Shown here one piece after another: positions 16,875-24,546 of a DNA stretch of 41,795 nucleotides. The DNA lies in contig JACRIU010000104.1 of NCBI GenBank assembly GCA_016235775.1, forward strand, positions 1 to 41,795. The letters are read 5' to 3'. Source of the stretch: Hydrogenophilales bacterium. GTDB lineage: Bacteria; Pseudomonadota; Gammaproteobacteria; Burkholderiales; Thiobacteraceae. The position numbers were made by a program, and so were the translations under genes. The notes under the pieces were generated by a model. It made no database searches and was not told where the DNA came from. It worked only from the letters and a program-made list of their open reading frames with translations. Positions within the stretch are counted from its first letter, which is position 1; each line of letters starts with the position of its first letter.

Positions 16875-16888
16875 CAATGTTAGGTTGC
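16875..16888 (+). repeat. Integron-like recombination half-site upstream of the 16897 gene
   Basis: CAATGTTAGGTTGC contains GTTAGGT, which fits the attC/attI core consensus GTTRRRY. It is the inverted counterpart (13 of 14 bases) of 17347-17360. Together they bracket one gene in the way a preceding attC end and a cassette's own attC start would. The rest of a folded attC is not convincing. Confidence 0.4.
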
Positions 16889-16896
16889 CAATCATT

Positions 16897-17328
16897 ATGA
16901 ATGATCCGAAAGAACTAGAATTGTTTAACCTGCATCAGGAAGAAGCGCGGAAGCGTACCGAATTTTTAGCAAAATCCGTGTTTCTTATAAGCGGCACAGG
17001 GCTTACGCTTTCTATTAATTTATTTCTGGGAGACGGTGCGCCAACTGTGGCTGCTGAATCTGTTACTCTCCTTCGCGTGGCTTGGTGGGCGCTTTTTGCA
17101 AGTATCGTGGGCTATGTTCTTGTGCTTTCCATCATGCTCATTCGAGATTACCAGTTTGGTGAGCGTTGGCGTTCAAAGATACATGGGGAAAATGTTGATA
17201 CACGCAACACACCCGGATGGCTTGATGGTTCGATGTGGGCGCTTGGAACGTTGAGCATGCTTTGTTTCTTATTCGGTATTGGGGGGCTTGCATGGGTATC
17301 AAGCGCCCTTCTAGGCTCTCTTCCGTAG
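16897..17328 (+). CDS. Small membrane protein, unknown, possible integron cassette gene
   Basis: A 143-residue protein starting at ATG 16897 (MNDPKELELFNLHQEEARKR). It has hydrophobic helices at about 27-45, 62-85 and 112-138, with a charged cytoplasmic-looking segment RDYQFGERWRSKIHGENVDTR between the last two. The DNA is visibly richer in A+T than its neighbours. It stands alone between inverted GTTAGGT and ACCTAAC sites and next to the 285-bp element, which suggests horizontal acquisition. I do not recognise the family. Confidence 0.7.
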   Translation: MNDPKELELFNLHQEEARKRTEFLAKSVFLISGTGLTLSINLFLGDGAPTVAAESVTLLRVAWWALFASIVGYVLVLSIMLIRDYQFGERWRSKIHGENVDTRNTPGWLDGSMWALGTLSMLCFLFGIGGLAWVSSALLGSLP

Positions 17329-17346
17329 TTAATGAAAAAGAGCGCC

Positions 17347-17360
17347 GCAACCTAACAATG
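17347..17360 (+). repeat. Integron-like recombination half-site downstream of the 16897 gene
   Basis: GCAACCTAACAATG contains ACCTAAC, fitting the attC consensus RYYYAAC, and CCTAACAAT resembles the start of many attC sites. It is complementary to 16875-16888. hemY begins only 6 bp further on, so a full attC could not follow; a truncated relic is the most this can be. Confidence 0.4.
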
Positions 17361-17365
17361 CTAAC

Positions 17366-18538
17366 TTACCCCTCCAGCGCCAAGCTCTGCCGATAGTGCA
17401 CACATGCCTCATCCATCTTATTCATTTTTTCCAGCAGCTGCGCCAGCGTGAGATGTGCTGCGCGCGTGGATTCAACCGACAAACTGGCTTCGATGTAGCT
17501 TTGCGCCTTGCCCCAAAGCTCCTGCCGCGTGCACAAACGCCCCAGGGCTAACAATAAATAAGGGTCGCGCGGGTGGTCTTTGAGCCAGGCTTCCGCGCGT
17601 TCGATTTGTTTGACCACGTCCTTGTCGGCGCATTGGCCGTAGAGCTCGACGAGTTCCGAATCCCAACGTTTGGCCAGGCTATCTTCGAGAATTTGGCGTG
17701 CGTGGCTGGTGCCGCCCAAGGCTAAAAAGAAGCGCGCGGCGGTGAGGGCGACTTTGCTATTGGCTTTTTCGGCGGTGGGCATTTTCGACCAATATTCGGT
17801 CAATTGGCTGGTGTCGTGGGCTTTGTGTTTCAGGTTTTCGATATGAGCATTGATGCGCAACTGCTCGGCTTGCACCGGCTCGATGCCTTCACGTTTTTCC
17901 AATTGCGTGACGAGTTGCAATACTTGATCCCAATTCTTGGACAGTTGCATCATCTTTAATTCCAGGCGCAACGCACCCGGGTGTTTGCCGGCAATAGCCT
18001 TCAACTCTTGCACAACGGGCATCGCAGCTTGCGCTTGCCGTGATTCGATGAGCAGATCCGCCTGGGTCATGAGGCGGGCGATGGCGTGATGTGGCGCGAG
18101 TTTTTCCGCGCGCGCGAGATAGTCGTCGCGCCGTTGGTAGGCGCGCTGTTCTTGTGCGGCGCGGGCGGCGAGCAGCGTATTCACGGCAGGCGCGTCATTC
18201 AGCACCAGTGCGTGTTGGGCTAATTTTTCCGCGCGCGAGTAGCGGCCTTCCGCGAAGGCAAGCAGCGCGTCTTCGGTGGCGCGGCGGCCTTTATCCTTGC
18301 GCCGGGCATCCTTGAATTCCCGCACATAGGCCGGAAGCCGCAGCGTATGCAGCGTGATCCGGACAATGCCATAAGCGGCGGCGAACGAGGCGATCACCAG
18401 GATGATGAGGAAATTGAGCGAGAAATCGAGGCGGTAGGGCGGGTAGATCACTTGCACATAGCCGACATTGGATTGAATCGCGAGCACCAGGCCCAACGCG
18501 AGCGCAAAGATGGCCAACACCCAAATCAGCGGTTTCAT
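17366..18538 (-). CDS. hemY: HemY, TPR-containing inner-membrane protein of the heme cluster
   Basis: A 390-residue protein with two N-terminal hydrophobic segments (about 3-21 and 42-62) around an NVGYVQVIYPPYRLDFS periplasmic turn, then tetratricopeptide-like helices to the C-terminus. This is the proteobacterial HemY found with hemX; it is not the oxidase called HemY in Bacillus, and its role in tetrapyrrole synthesis is unproven. Its start overlaps the hemX stop by 4 bp. In many Proteobacteria the order is hemC-hemD-hemX-hemY; here hemCD are about 18 kb away. Confidence 0.93.
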   Translation of the reverse strand: MKPLIWVLAIFALALGLVLAIQSNVGYVQVIYPPYRLDFSLNFLIILVIASFAAAYGIVRITLHTLRLPAYVREFKDARRKDKGRRATEDALLAFAEGRYSRAEKLAQHALVLNDAPAVNTLLAARAAQEQRAYQRRDDYLARAEKLAPHHAIARLMTQADLLIESRQAQAAMPVVQELKAIAGKHPGALRLELKMMQLSKNWDQVLQLVTQLEKREGIEPVQAEQLRINAHIENLKHKAHDTSQLTEYWSKMPTAEKANSKVALTAARFFLALGGTSHARQILEDSLAKRWDSELVELYGQCADKDVVKQIERAEAWLKDHPRDPYLLLALGRLCTRQELWGKAQSYIEASLSVESTRAAHLTLAQLLEKMNKMDEACVHYRQSLALEG

Positions 18539-19602
18539 CGCTGGCCGCGCTCCGGCACGAGTTTGATGCCGCGCACCGCATTCAGGCTGCCGGTGATGTC
18601 CGGCACGTCCACCCGCAATTGGCTGGCCGAGAGTTGCTGCAAGGTGGCGAGCGCGGCTTTGACCGCTTTGTCTTTATCGTCGTAATACTGGTGTATCCAG
18701 TTCTGCGCGGCTTTCAGGTCGGCCTTGTAGCTTTTCTCGTCATGTGCGAGCAGCGACAGTCGCGCCGAGAGTAAACGCAGCTTGACGTTTTCCCGCGCGA
18801 AATAAGCTTGCTCGGGCGCTAACAGCGGCAGTTGCGCCTTGTCCATATTTTGCACCCGCACCAGATGGGTGAAGTCGTCCCACGCTTCGTTCGCGAAGCG
18901 CTGCCACCAGTTCGCTGCGGGGGCTTTCTTGTCGGCGGTTTTTTTCTCGATCACGGCGGGCTTGCCCGGAAGCAGCGGCAAGGTGTCGGCCAATTCGATC
19001 AGACCGTCGAGCTTGAGCGTGAGCCCCGGCAGATCGACAAAGGGCGCGGCGCGCAGGCGTTCGATGTCTTTGCTAATGGCCTTGCGCAGCGCAAATAATT
19101 GCGGACGGTCGAGGCGCTGCAAACGGGCATCGGCGGTTTGCAGCGCAATCAAGGCGGCGCGCACATTGCCGGCGAGCTGCAGCTCGTGGCTGGCCGAGAC
19201 CAGCAACTGCTCGATCTCCGCCACCGCCGCTTCGTCGCGGCCGCGCGCTAATTCTTGATACAGCGCTTCCAGCGCGATTTGCTGGTTTTGCGATTCGGCG
19301 AGCTTCTGCTCCAGCACGCCGACTTTCACCTGCAACTCGCGCGTGGTCTCCTGCGCCTGTCCGGCCAGCAGGCGCGATTCATTGCCACGCGTATCGAAGG
19401 CCGTGAGGCGGCGCGCCAACTCGTCGTTGAGATTCGTCATCTGGCGGTAAGTGATCAGCCACGCCAAGAGCGCGAGCACGATCGCGATTACCCCCAGCGC
19501 GCGCGGCGCGTTGAGCCAATCACCCAAGTGCGCAAACCGGTGCTGGCGTATGCGGGCGGGCGGGTTCTCGGGTAAGTCGGGGATGTTGTCGATGTCGTTC
19601 AT
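18535..19602 (-). CDS. hemX: HemX, membrane-anchored partner of the heme cluster
   Basis: A 355-residue protein starting at ATG 19602 (MNDIDNIPDLPENPPARIRQ). It has a single transmembrane helix (about 36-54, VIAIVLALLAWLI) followed by a long periplasmic, partly coiled-coil region. This is the proteobacterial HemX family; older names as uroporphyrinogen methyltransferase come from fusion cases, and no methyltransferase domain is present. It is coupled to hemY by an ATGA overlap. Confidence 0.92.
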   Translation of the reverse strand: MNDIDNIPDLPENPPARIRQHRFAHLGDWLNAPRALGVIAIVLALLAWLITYRQMTNLNDELARRLTAFDTRGNESRLLAGQAQETTRELQVKVGVLEQKLAESQNQQIALEALYQELARGRDEAAVAEIEQLLVSASHELQLAGNVRAALIALQTADARLQRLDRPQLFALRKAISKDIERLRAAPFVDLPGLTLKLDGLIELADTLPLLPGKPAVIEKKTADKKAPAANWWQRFANEAWDDFTHLVRVQNMDKAQLPLLAPEQAYFARENVKLRLLSARLSLLAHDEKSYKADLKAAQNWIHQYYDDKDKAVKAALATLQQLSASQLRVDVPDITGSLNAVRGIKLVPERGQR

Positions 19603-19634
19603 ATAAGGCGAATTGTAGCAGCAGGGAGGGCTTA

Positions 19635-19684
19635 TGTAGCGCCGGCATCCTGCCGGCATGCAAGCATTCTTGTTTGCGCTTCTA
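19635..19684. repeat. TGTAGCGCCGGC palindromic repeat, copy 1
   Basis: Begins TGTAGCGCCGGCATCCTGCC, with GCCGGCAT/ATGCCGGC-type internal symmetry, and ends GCGCTTCTA, complementary to the start. It lies between hemX and vapC. A more perfect copy is at 39818-39865. Confidence 0.65.
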
Positions 19685-19708
19685 CGCGCGCGTTGATTGA
19701 AACCCTAT

Positions 19709-20131
19709 TCATTTCTTAGGCTGCTTTTTCGTGGCGGCAAACAGTTTTAGTTTCGGCTCGATCAATGCAAGCGTGTCAAAATCCCGATCATCGTGCAGCA
19801 ATCGCACGCTATGCTCAATGGCAATACTTGCGACAAGGCAATCATGCGGACTGCGCGGTGTATAGCCACGAAAGCGGCAGTGCGCATAGAGCGCGGCTGC
19901 CTTTTCGTAGGTTTTGATGGGGTGGGTGGGGAGCAGGAAAGGGAGTGTGGAGAAATATTCCCGCAGTTTAACGAGCCGCTCAGCCGATGCGGCGCCTTGC
20001 AGAATTTCTTGATAGACAACAGGCGCGAGCGCGGCGCCGTTGTCTTCAAGGAGCTTTCGTAATGCGGTGGTTTGGGGCGTGGGTTGATTTCTGAGCAGGT
20101 CTATCCAGACCGAACTATCAACGAGCACCAC
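19709..20131 (-). CDS. vapC: VapC-type PIN-domain toxin RNase
   Basis: A 140-residue PIN-domain nuclease with acidic metal ligands D5 (VLVDSSVWIDLL), E42 (YQEILQG), D97 (SPHDCLVA) and D115/D117 (LHDDRDFD). VapC toxins cleave specific RNAs when freed from their antitoxin. The gene overlaps the upstream vapB by 14 bp, typical of a coupled toxin-antitoxin pair. A lysine-rich tail (TKKQPKK) closes the protein. Confidence 0.9.
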   Translation of the reverse strand: MVLVDSSVWIDLLRNQPTPQTTALRKLLEDNGAALAPVVYQEILQGAASAERLVKLREYFSTLPFLLPTHPIKTYEKAAALYAHCRFRGYTPRSPHDCLVASIAIEHSVRLLHDDRDFDTLALIEPKLKLFAATKKQPKK

Positions 20132-20333
20132 GGTTCATGCTCGCGCGTGTCGCCCGCACGTCGTAATCCGGTGCGATCAAGTCCTGTCCAACCAGGTCGA
20201 GCACGTTTTTCCGCTTTCGCGCAGCCACGATCTCGTGCAAAGCGAGATGCACGACCTCGCGCTTGGTTTTGGCATGGGTCAGTTTCATCGCTTCAGTGAC
20301 GAGCTTGTCATCCAAAATAATATTGGTTCGCAT
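20118..20333 (-). CDS. vapB: VapB-type antitoxin
   Basis: A 71-residue protein starting at ATG 20333 (MRTNIILDDKLVTEAMKLTH), a VapB/DUF2191 antitoxin with an N-terminal ribbon-helix-helix-like DNA-binding segment and a C-terminal part that would wrap VapC (DLVGQDLIAPDYDVRATR). GGAGGTG precedes the start. A palindrome ATACAC-N8-GTGTAT covers the ribosome-binding site and touches the -10, suggesting autorepression. Confidence 0.88.
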   Translation of the reverse strand: MRTNIILDDKLVTEAMKLTHAKTKREVVHLALHEIVAARKRKNVLDLVGQDLIAPDYDVRATRASMNRGAR

Positions 20334-20380
20334 ATACACCTCCGAATGTGTATTGTAGTGGCCGGGCAGCGATTCTGCAA
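20334..20380 (-). promoter_or_regulatory. Candidate vapBC promoter with overlapping operator
   Basis: On the minus strand, TTGCAG (20375-20380) and TACAAT (20352-20357) are 17 bp apart and resemble -35 and -10 boxes, the -35 weakly. The palindrome ATACAC-N8-GTGTAT (20334-20353) lies between the -10 and the start codon, a usual place for autoregulation by a toxin-antitoxin complex. Confidence 0.5.
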
Positions 20381-20459
20381 GGCGTGGAATCGGTTATGGG
20401 CCAAGCACCCGAACATCGCAGGGTATGAACATCCGGACGGAGTGGCATCTTCCGGTGCA

Positions 20460-20488
20460 CTGACACCCCCCAGCCAACACGGTAAAAT
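20460..20488 (+). promoter_or_regulatory. Candidate sigma-70 promoter of the GNAT gene
   Basis: CTGACA (5 of 6 bases to TTGACA) and TAAAAT (5 of 6 to TATAAT) are separated by exactly 17 bp. The start codon at 20497 is 8 bp past the -10, so the transcript would be leaderless or nearly so. This comes from motif reading only. Confidence 0.5.
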
Positions 20489-20496
20489 CGCCACCC

Positions 20497-20943
20497 ATGT
20501 CCTCGCCTCTGTATTCCATCCGCCTCGTCACTTGGCAAGCCGCCGAATCTCAACTCCGCATTATCCGTACTGAAGTTTTCATCCATGAGCAGGGTGTTCC
20601 AGAAGAATTGGAGTGGGACGGCGAAGACCCGCACGCGATTCATGTCTTGGCCATGGACGCCGGTGGCAACCCCATTGGAACAGCACGCCTGCTGCTGCAC
20701 GGCTCGCTGGCACACATCGGCCGTATGGCGGTTTTGCCGGCTTGGCGCAGGCAAGGCGTGGGTGCGGGCTTGCTGCAAGTGCTGTTGGATACAGTCAGGC
20801 AACGCGGTGTAAATGGTGTGTTTCTCAACGCGCAAACTTACGCCGCGCCGTTTTACGAGCGTTTCGATTTTGTGCGCGAGGGCGAGGAATTTCTCGATGC
20901 CGGCATACCGCACTATCGCATGACGCTTGGGCTTAATCCTTAA
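20497..20943 (+). CDS. GNAT family N-acetyltransferase
   Basis: A 148-residue acetyltransferase. The acetyl-CoA-binding loop RRQGVGAGLL is near residues 85-94, with IGRMAVLPAW before it and FYERFDFVREGEEFLDAGIPHYRM after it. The N-terminal LRIIRTEVFIHEQGVPEELEWD block is found in many small, uncharacterised YitI/ElaA-like acetyltransferases. The substrate cannot be told from sequence. It appears monocistronic and is followed by a dispersed repeat. Confidence 0.88.
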   Translation: MSSPLYSIRLVTWQAAESQLRIIRTEVFIHEQGVPEELEWDGEDPHAIHVLAMDAGGNPIGTARLLLHGSLAHIGRMAVLPAWRRQGVGAGLLQVLLDTVRQRGVNGVFLNAQTYAAPFYERFDFVREGEEFLDAGIPHYRMTLGLNP

Positions 20944-20953
20944 AAAAACAATC

Positions 20954-21077
20954 TGCCACCGAGGACACAGAGGGCACAGAGAAAAACCAGTGGTTTTCTC
21001 GGCATACCGCGCGCAAGCAAAGGGTGAACCATGAACTTGCCGTGTTTTTCTCTGCGTCCTCTGTGATCTCGGTGGCA
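20954..21077. repeat. Dispersed inverted repeat, GNAT-mgtE copy (CACAGAG type)
   Basis: Left arm 20954-20987 (TGCCACCGAGGACACAGAGG and on) and right arm 21044-21077 are inverted copies. The ~56-bp centre resembles that of the copy at 14235. It lies upstream of the candidate mgtE promoter. Confidence 0.9.
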
Positions 21078-21129
21078 AGGGTTTCGGCTTGTGCGTTTTA
21101 TTGCGGCGTAGTTATCCCCGCATTCACGA

Positions 21130-21158
21130 TAGACGCTCCCCACGCCTGCCCCTACAAT
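21130..21158 (+). promoter_or_regulatory. Candidate sigma-70 promoter of mgtE
   Basis: TAGACG (4 of 6 to TTGACA) and TACAAT (5 of 6 to TATAAT) are 17 bp apart, 35 bp before the mgtE start. The leader would be too short for an M-box magnesium riboswitch, and none is visible. Confidence 0.4.
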
Positions 21159-21192
21159 GCGTGTTTTGCGGTGACGCGGCGCATCCCTTCCC

Positions 21193-22635
21193 ATGACGGT
21201 GGTTCAAGAAAATAAATCTCCAGAAAGCGTGCAGGAATCGCTGCATGTAGTGCAAGAGTTGTTGCGCAAGCATCAGCTCGTGGAGTCGCTCGTGCATAAG
21301 CAGCAAGGGCCCAAGCACGATCTGGTCGAATCGCTGGTGCACAAGCAAAACCTGGCCGAGCTGCGGGCAAAGCTGGATGAACTGCATCCTGCCGACGTCG
21401 CTTATATTCTGGAATCGCTGCCCTTAGACCAACGCTTGTTGGTATGGGACTTGGTCAAGGCCGAGCGCGACGGCGAGATCCTGCTCGAAGTCTCCGACGC
21501 GGTGCGCGAAACGCTGATCGAGTCCATGGATTCGGACGAGCTGCTGGCCGCAGCCGAGACGCTCGATACCGACGAGATCGCAGATTTGGCGCCCGATCTG
21601 CCGCAGGACGTGATCGAGGAGTTGCTGCAATCCCTCGACGCCCGCAACCGCGCGCGCTTGCAATCGGCCATGTCGTATGAGGAGGATTCGGTCGGCGCGC
21701 TGATGGATTACGACATGGTCACGCTGCGCGACGACATTACGCTCGAAGTCGCGTTACGTTATCTGCGCCGGCTGGGCGAATTGCCAGATCAGACCGACAA
21801 GCTGTTTGTGGTGGATCATGAAGATGCGCTCAAAGGCGTGCTGCCCCTGAAGCGGCTGCTGATCCACGATCCGGATGCCCTGGTCAGTGACGTGATGGTG
21901 GATGATGTGGTGCTGTTCCATCCTGAAGATGAGGCCCACGACGCGGCGCAGGCCTTCGAACGCTACGACTTGGTGACGGCGCCGGTGATCGATGCAAATA
22001 ACCATCTGATCGGCCGCCTCACCGTGGACGTGGTGGTGGACTACATTCGCGACGCATCGGAATCAGAAAAACTCGGTCTGGCCGGCTTGCGCGAAGAGGA
22101 GGATTTATTCGCCTCGGTATGGAAATCGGTGCAAAACCGCTGGGCCTGGCTGGCGATCAACCTGGTCACTGCCTTCATCGCCTCGCGCGTGATCGGGGCG
22201 TTTGAAGGTTCGATCGAGAAGCTGGTGGCCTTGGCGGCCTTGATGCCGATCGTCGCCGGTATCGGCGGCAACTCCGGCAATCAAACCATCACCATGATCG
22301 TGCGCGCCATGGCCTTGGGCCAGCTCCAACCTACCAGCGCGCGCAAACTGTTTTTAAAAGAGCTGGGCGTGGCCGGACTGAACGGCCTGATCTGGGGTTC
22401 GGTCATGGGCCTCATCGCCTATCTGTTATATAGCAATATCGCGCTGGGCGCGGTCATCATGAGTGCGATGACCTTGAACCTATTGCTCGCCTCAGTGATG
22501 GGGGTGCTGATTCCGCTGTTCATGGTGAAAGCCGGGCGCGATCCGGCGGTGGGGTCGAGCGTGATGATTACCGCCATCACTGACAGCGGCGGGTTTTTTA
22601 TTTTCTTGGGGCTAGCCACATTAATTCTTCTGTAA
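21193..22635 (+). CDS. mgtE: Magnesium transporter MgtE
   Basis: MgtE is a dimeric Mg2+ channel gated by its cytoplasmic domains. The 480-residue protein has the superhelical N domain (about 55-160), a CBS pair (about 165-290), a plug helix and five membrane helices to the C-terminus. The signature GIGGNSGNQTITMIVRA lines the pore region. A short tandem duplication (LVESLVHKQ twice, around residues 31-53) precedes the N domain. It starts with ATG 21193. Confidence 0.96.
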   Translation: MTVVQENKSPESVQESLHVVQELLRKHQLVESLVHKQQGPKHDLVESLVHKQNLAELRAKLDELHPADVAYILESLPLDQRLLVWDLVKAERDGEILLEVSDAVRETLIESMDSDELLAAAETLDTDEIADLAPDLPQDVIEELLQSLDARNRARLQSAMSYEEDSVGALMDYDMVTLRDDITLEVALRYLRRLGELPDQTDKLFVVDHEDALKGVLPLKRLLIHDPDALVSDVMVDDVVLFHPEDEAHDAAQAFERYDLVTAPVIDANNHLIGRLTVDVVVDYIRDASESEKLGLAGLREEEDLFASVWKSVQNRWAWLAINLVTAFIASRVIGAFEGSIEKLVALAALMPIVAGIGGNSGNQTITMIVRAMALGQLQPTSARKLFLKELGVAGLNGLIWGSVMGLIAYLLYSNIALGAVIMSAMTLNLLLASVMGVLIPLFMVKAGRDPAVGSSVMITAITDSGGFFIFLGLATLILL

Positions 22636-22663
22636 GCACGCCACTAACCGCTACAATGCACAA

Positions 22664-24055
22664 ATGCAATACGATCTGATCGTAATTGGTTCCGGGCCAG
22701 GGGGGTACCGGGCCGCAGTGCTCGCCGCGCAACGCGGCTTGAAAGTGGGCATTGTGGAAAAAGCCGAATGGGGCGGCTGCGGGCTCAACCGTGGCTGCGT
22801 GCCGAAGAACGACTGGCACCACTCGGCCAAGCTGATCGCTTCCAGCAAAGCTTTCGCCAAGCGCGGCGTGCAAGGCCAACTCAGCGGCGACTTGGGCACA
22901 GCGTGGGAACATCAAAAGAAAGTCGTCAAAACCGTTCGCGACAGTTACATCGGCAATATGAAACGGCTTGGCATTAGCGGTTTCGCCGCCAGCGCCTCAT
23001 TTGTAGATGCGAACACCATCGCGCTCGATGGCCACGACCGGATTACCGCGCACCATTTCATCGTCGCCACCGGCAGCTACCCTTATGTGCCCAAGCCCTT
23101 CTACCAGACCGACGGCAAAGTACTCACCAGCGACGAGCTATTCAATCAACCACCACCGGCGGGCAAGCGCGTAGCGATTGTGGGTTCCGGCACCGTCGGC
23201 GCCGAGTTCGCCTTCATCCTCACCATGCTCGGCAAAGAAGTGGTGTGGATCAGCCAGACCGCGCCGCTTTCCAGTTCCTGCTTCAGCCCGCCCACGCTCA
23301 AATTGCTCATGGATAAATTCAAGCAATTCGGCATCGAGCCCAAAACCGGCAATCGTCCCGAAGCGGTGGAAATGTTGCCCGAAGGCGTGAAACTCATCCT
23401 GCAAGGCGGTGAAGAAGTCATCGTCGATTGGGTGCTGCTCGGCACCGGCCGCCGCCCGCACACCACCGGCCTCAATCTGGATGCCGCCGGCCTCAATACC
23501 GACAGCAAGGGATTCATCAAAATCAATGAGTACCTTCAAACCGCGCAGCCGAATATCTACGCCATCGGCGACGTCACCAACCCACGCATGACCGCCAACC
23601 ACGCCCTAGCCGATGCGGCCGTCGCGGTGGCCAATATCCTGCAAGCAGAATCACGCAAACACGACCGCAAAGCCGTACCTGATATGGTGTACTCCGCCCT
23701 CGAACTCGGCCGCATCGGCCTCAACGGCGCAGCCGAGAAAAATGACCCCGCCATCGGCATCGCCACTTTTGACACCAACCCGCGCGCCCTGGGCCAAGAC
23801 GATGCCGACGGCTTCGTGCGCCTCGTCGCCGACGCGCAAAGCGGCGTGCTGCTCAGCGGCGAAGTGGCCGGCGCCGATGCCGGCGAACTCGTCCACCTCA
23901 TCGCCCAACACTACGGCCAACCGGACGCGCTGCAACATCTGGCCCAAGCCTACTTCAGTCATCCGGCGCGGGCGGAAGAATTTTTTAATGCTGCCGAGGC
24001 GATTGCGGCTAAATTGAATTTGGAATTGCCGCAGCAAGTCATCAGCAGCAGTTAA
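22664..24055 (+). CDS. Dihydrolipoamide dehydrogenase-like flavoprotein with displaced redox cysteine
   Basis: A 463-residue protein of the pyridine nucleotide-disulfide oxidoreductase class I family: FAD-binding GSGPGGYRAA (9-18), NAD-binding IVGSGTVGAEFAF, second FAD motif IYAIGDVTN, dimer domain with the HPxxxE pair (H433, E438). The usual redox motif GGTCLNVGC is replaced by GGCGLNRGC: C39 and C45 are five residues apart instead of four and the normal first cysteine is glycine. It may therefore not be a standard lipoamide dehydrogenase. No 2-oxoacid dehydrogenase genes are adjacent. Confidence 0.85.
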   Translation: MQYDLIVIGSGPGGYRAAVLAAQRGLKVGIVEKAEWGGCGLNRGCVPKNDWHHSAKLIASSKAFAKRGVQGQLSGDLGTAWEHQKKVVKTVRDSYIGNMKRLGISGFAASASFVDANTIALDGHDRITAHHFIVATGSYPYVPKPFYQTDGKVLTSDELFNQPPPAGKRVAIVGSGTVGAEFAFILTMLGKEVVWISQTAPLSSSCFSPPTLKLLMDKFKQFGIEPKTGNRPEAVEMLPEGVKLILQGGEEVIVDWVLLGTGRRPHTTGLNLDAAGLNTDSKGFIKINEYLQTAQPNIYAIGDVTNPRMTANHALADAAVAVANILQAESRKHDRKAVPDMVYSALELGRIGLNGAAEKNDPAIGIATFDTNPRALGQDDADGFVRLVADAQSGVLLSGEVAGADAGELVHLIAQHYGQPDALQHLAQAYFSHPARAEEFFNAAEAIAAKLNLELPQQVISSS

Positions 24056-24060
24056 TTCGC

Positions 24061-24114
24061 GTAGGGCAATAAGCGAAGCGCATTGCACCGGATTTTTTCC
24101 TTTCGGCGCCCTAC
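24061..24114. repeat. GTAGGGC...GCCCTAC inverted repeat after the lpd-like gene
   Basis: GTAGGGCAATAAGCGAAGCG begins the unit, and GCCCTAC at 24108-24114 closes it as the complement of its first 7 bases. A separate stem GCACTG-TCAGCG-CAGTGC at 24130-24147 follows. Either might terminate the upstream transcript, but no T-run follows. Confidence 0.55.
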
Positions 24115-24232
24115 ATGGGCTGGACGTAAGCACTGTCAGCGCAGTGCCAAAATTTCATTTCTCATGGAATAAACGGTACCAGCCACCTGTTTACTCAAGT
24201 GCAACCACCATTTTTTGTCGGTAGTTACAAAG

Positions 24233-24514
24233 CGCTGATGTTCCGCTGGTGTTGACCTTGGGGCCCCTGCGAGCCGCCGAGTAGCGCAGCCGGGCCGGGG
24301 AATTCGGCGAGCACCTGTTTGAGCGCGTGGCCGCGCAGCGGATCGCGCGAGTTGCGCAGCCGCCCGGTCTGGCGAGCAACGCAGGGGAGTCGCCCAACGG
24401 GGCGACCGGTGAACGGGGTGCCCTTCTTTTTGGTTAGCTTTTTCTTGGGCAAGCAAGAAAAAGTAACTGCCCCGCCGGGGCATGACCGGCCCGAATAACG
24501 CGCGAAGCGCACAA
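24233..24514 (+). repeat. 285-bp dispersed element, copy 2
   Basis: Same parts and orientation as 16548-16834: the three GAGNNNCGCAG variants, a CCGC-GCA-GCGG hairpin, then the near-identical 3' block with the hairpin at 24438-24463 (CTTTTTCTTG/CAAGAAAAAG, loop GGCAAG) and CCCCGCCGGGG. It differs from copy 1 mainly by a 9-bp length change before GGGGTGCCC and scattered substitutions. It ends about 30 bp before the sigma-factor gene. Confidence 0.88.
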
Positions 24515-24546
24515 GTAAAGACGTGTTTGAACAAACAAATTAACCC

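Noticed and set aside
20308..21078. 256-codon minus-strand frame across the GNAT gene and a repeat
   Set aside because: It is antisense to GNAT and draws both ends from repeat and promoter sequence; no domain is visible.
21078..21192. Magnesium riboswitch upstream of mgtE
   Set aside because: The leader after the candidate promoter is only about 30 nt, and no M-box or mgtA-like structure can be seen.
22652..22657. TACAAT as a -10 for a leaderless lpd-like transcript
   Set aside because: No acceptable -35 lies 16-18 bp upstream, so the box alone is too weak to list.
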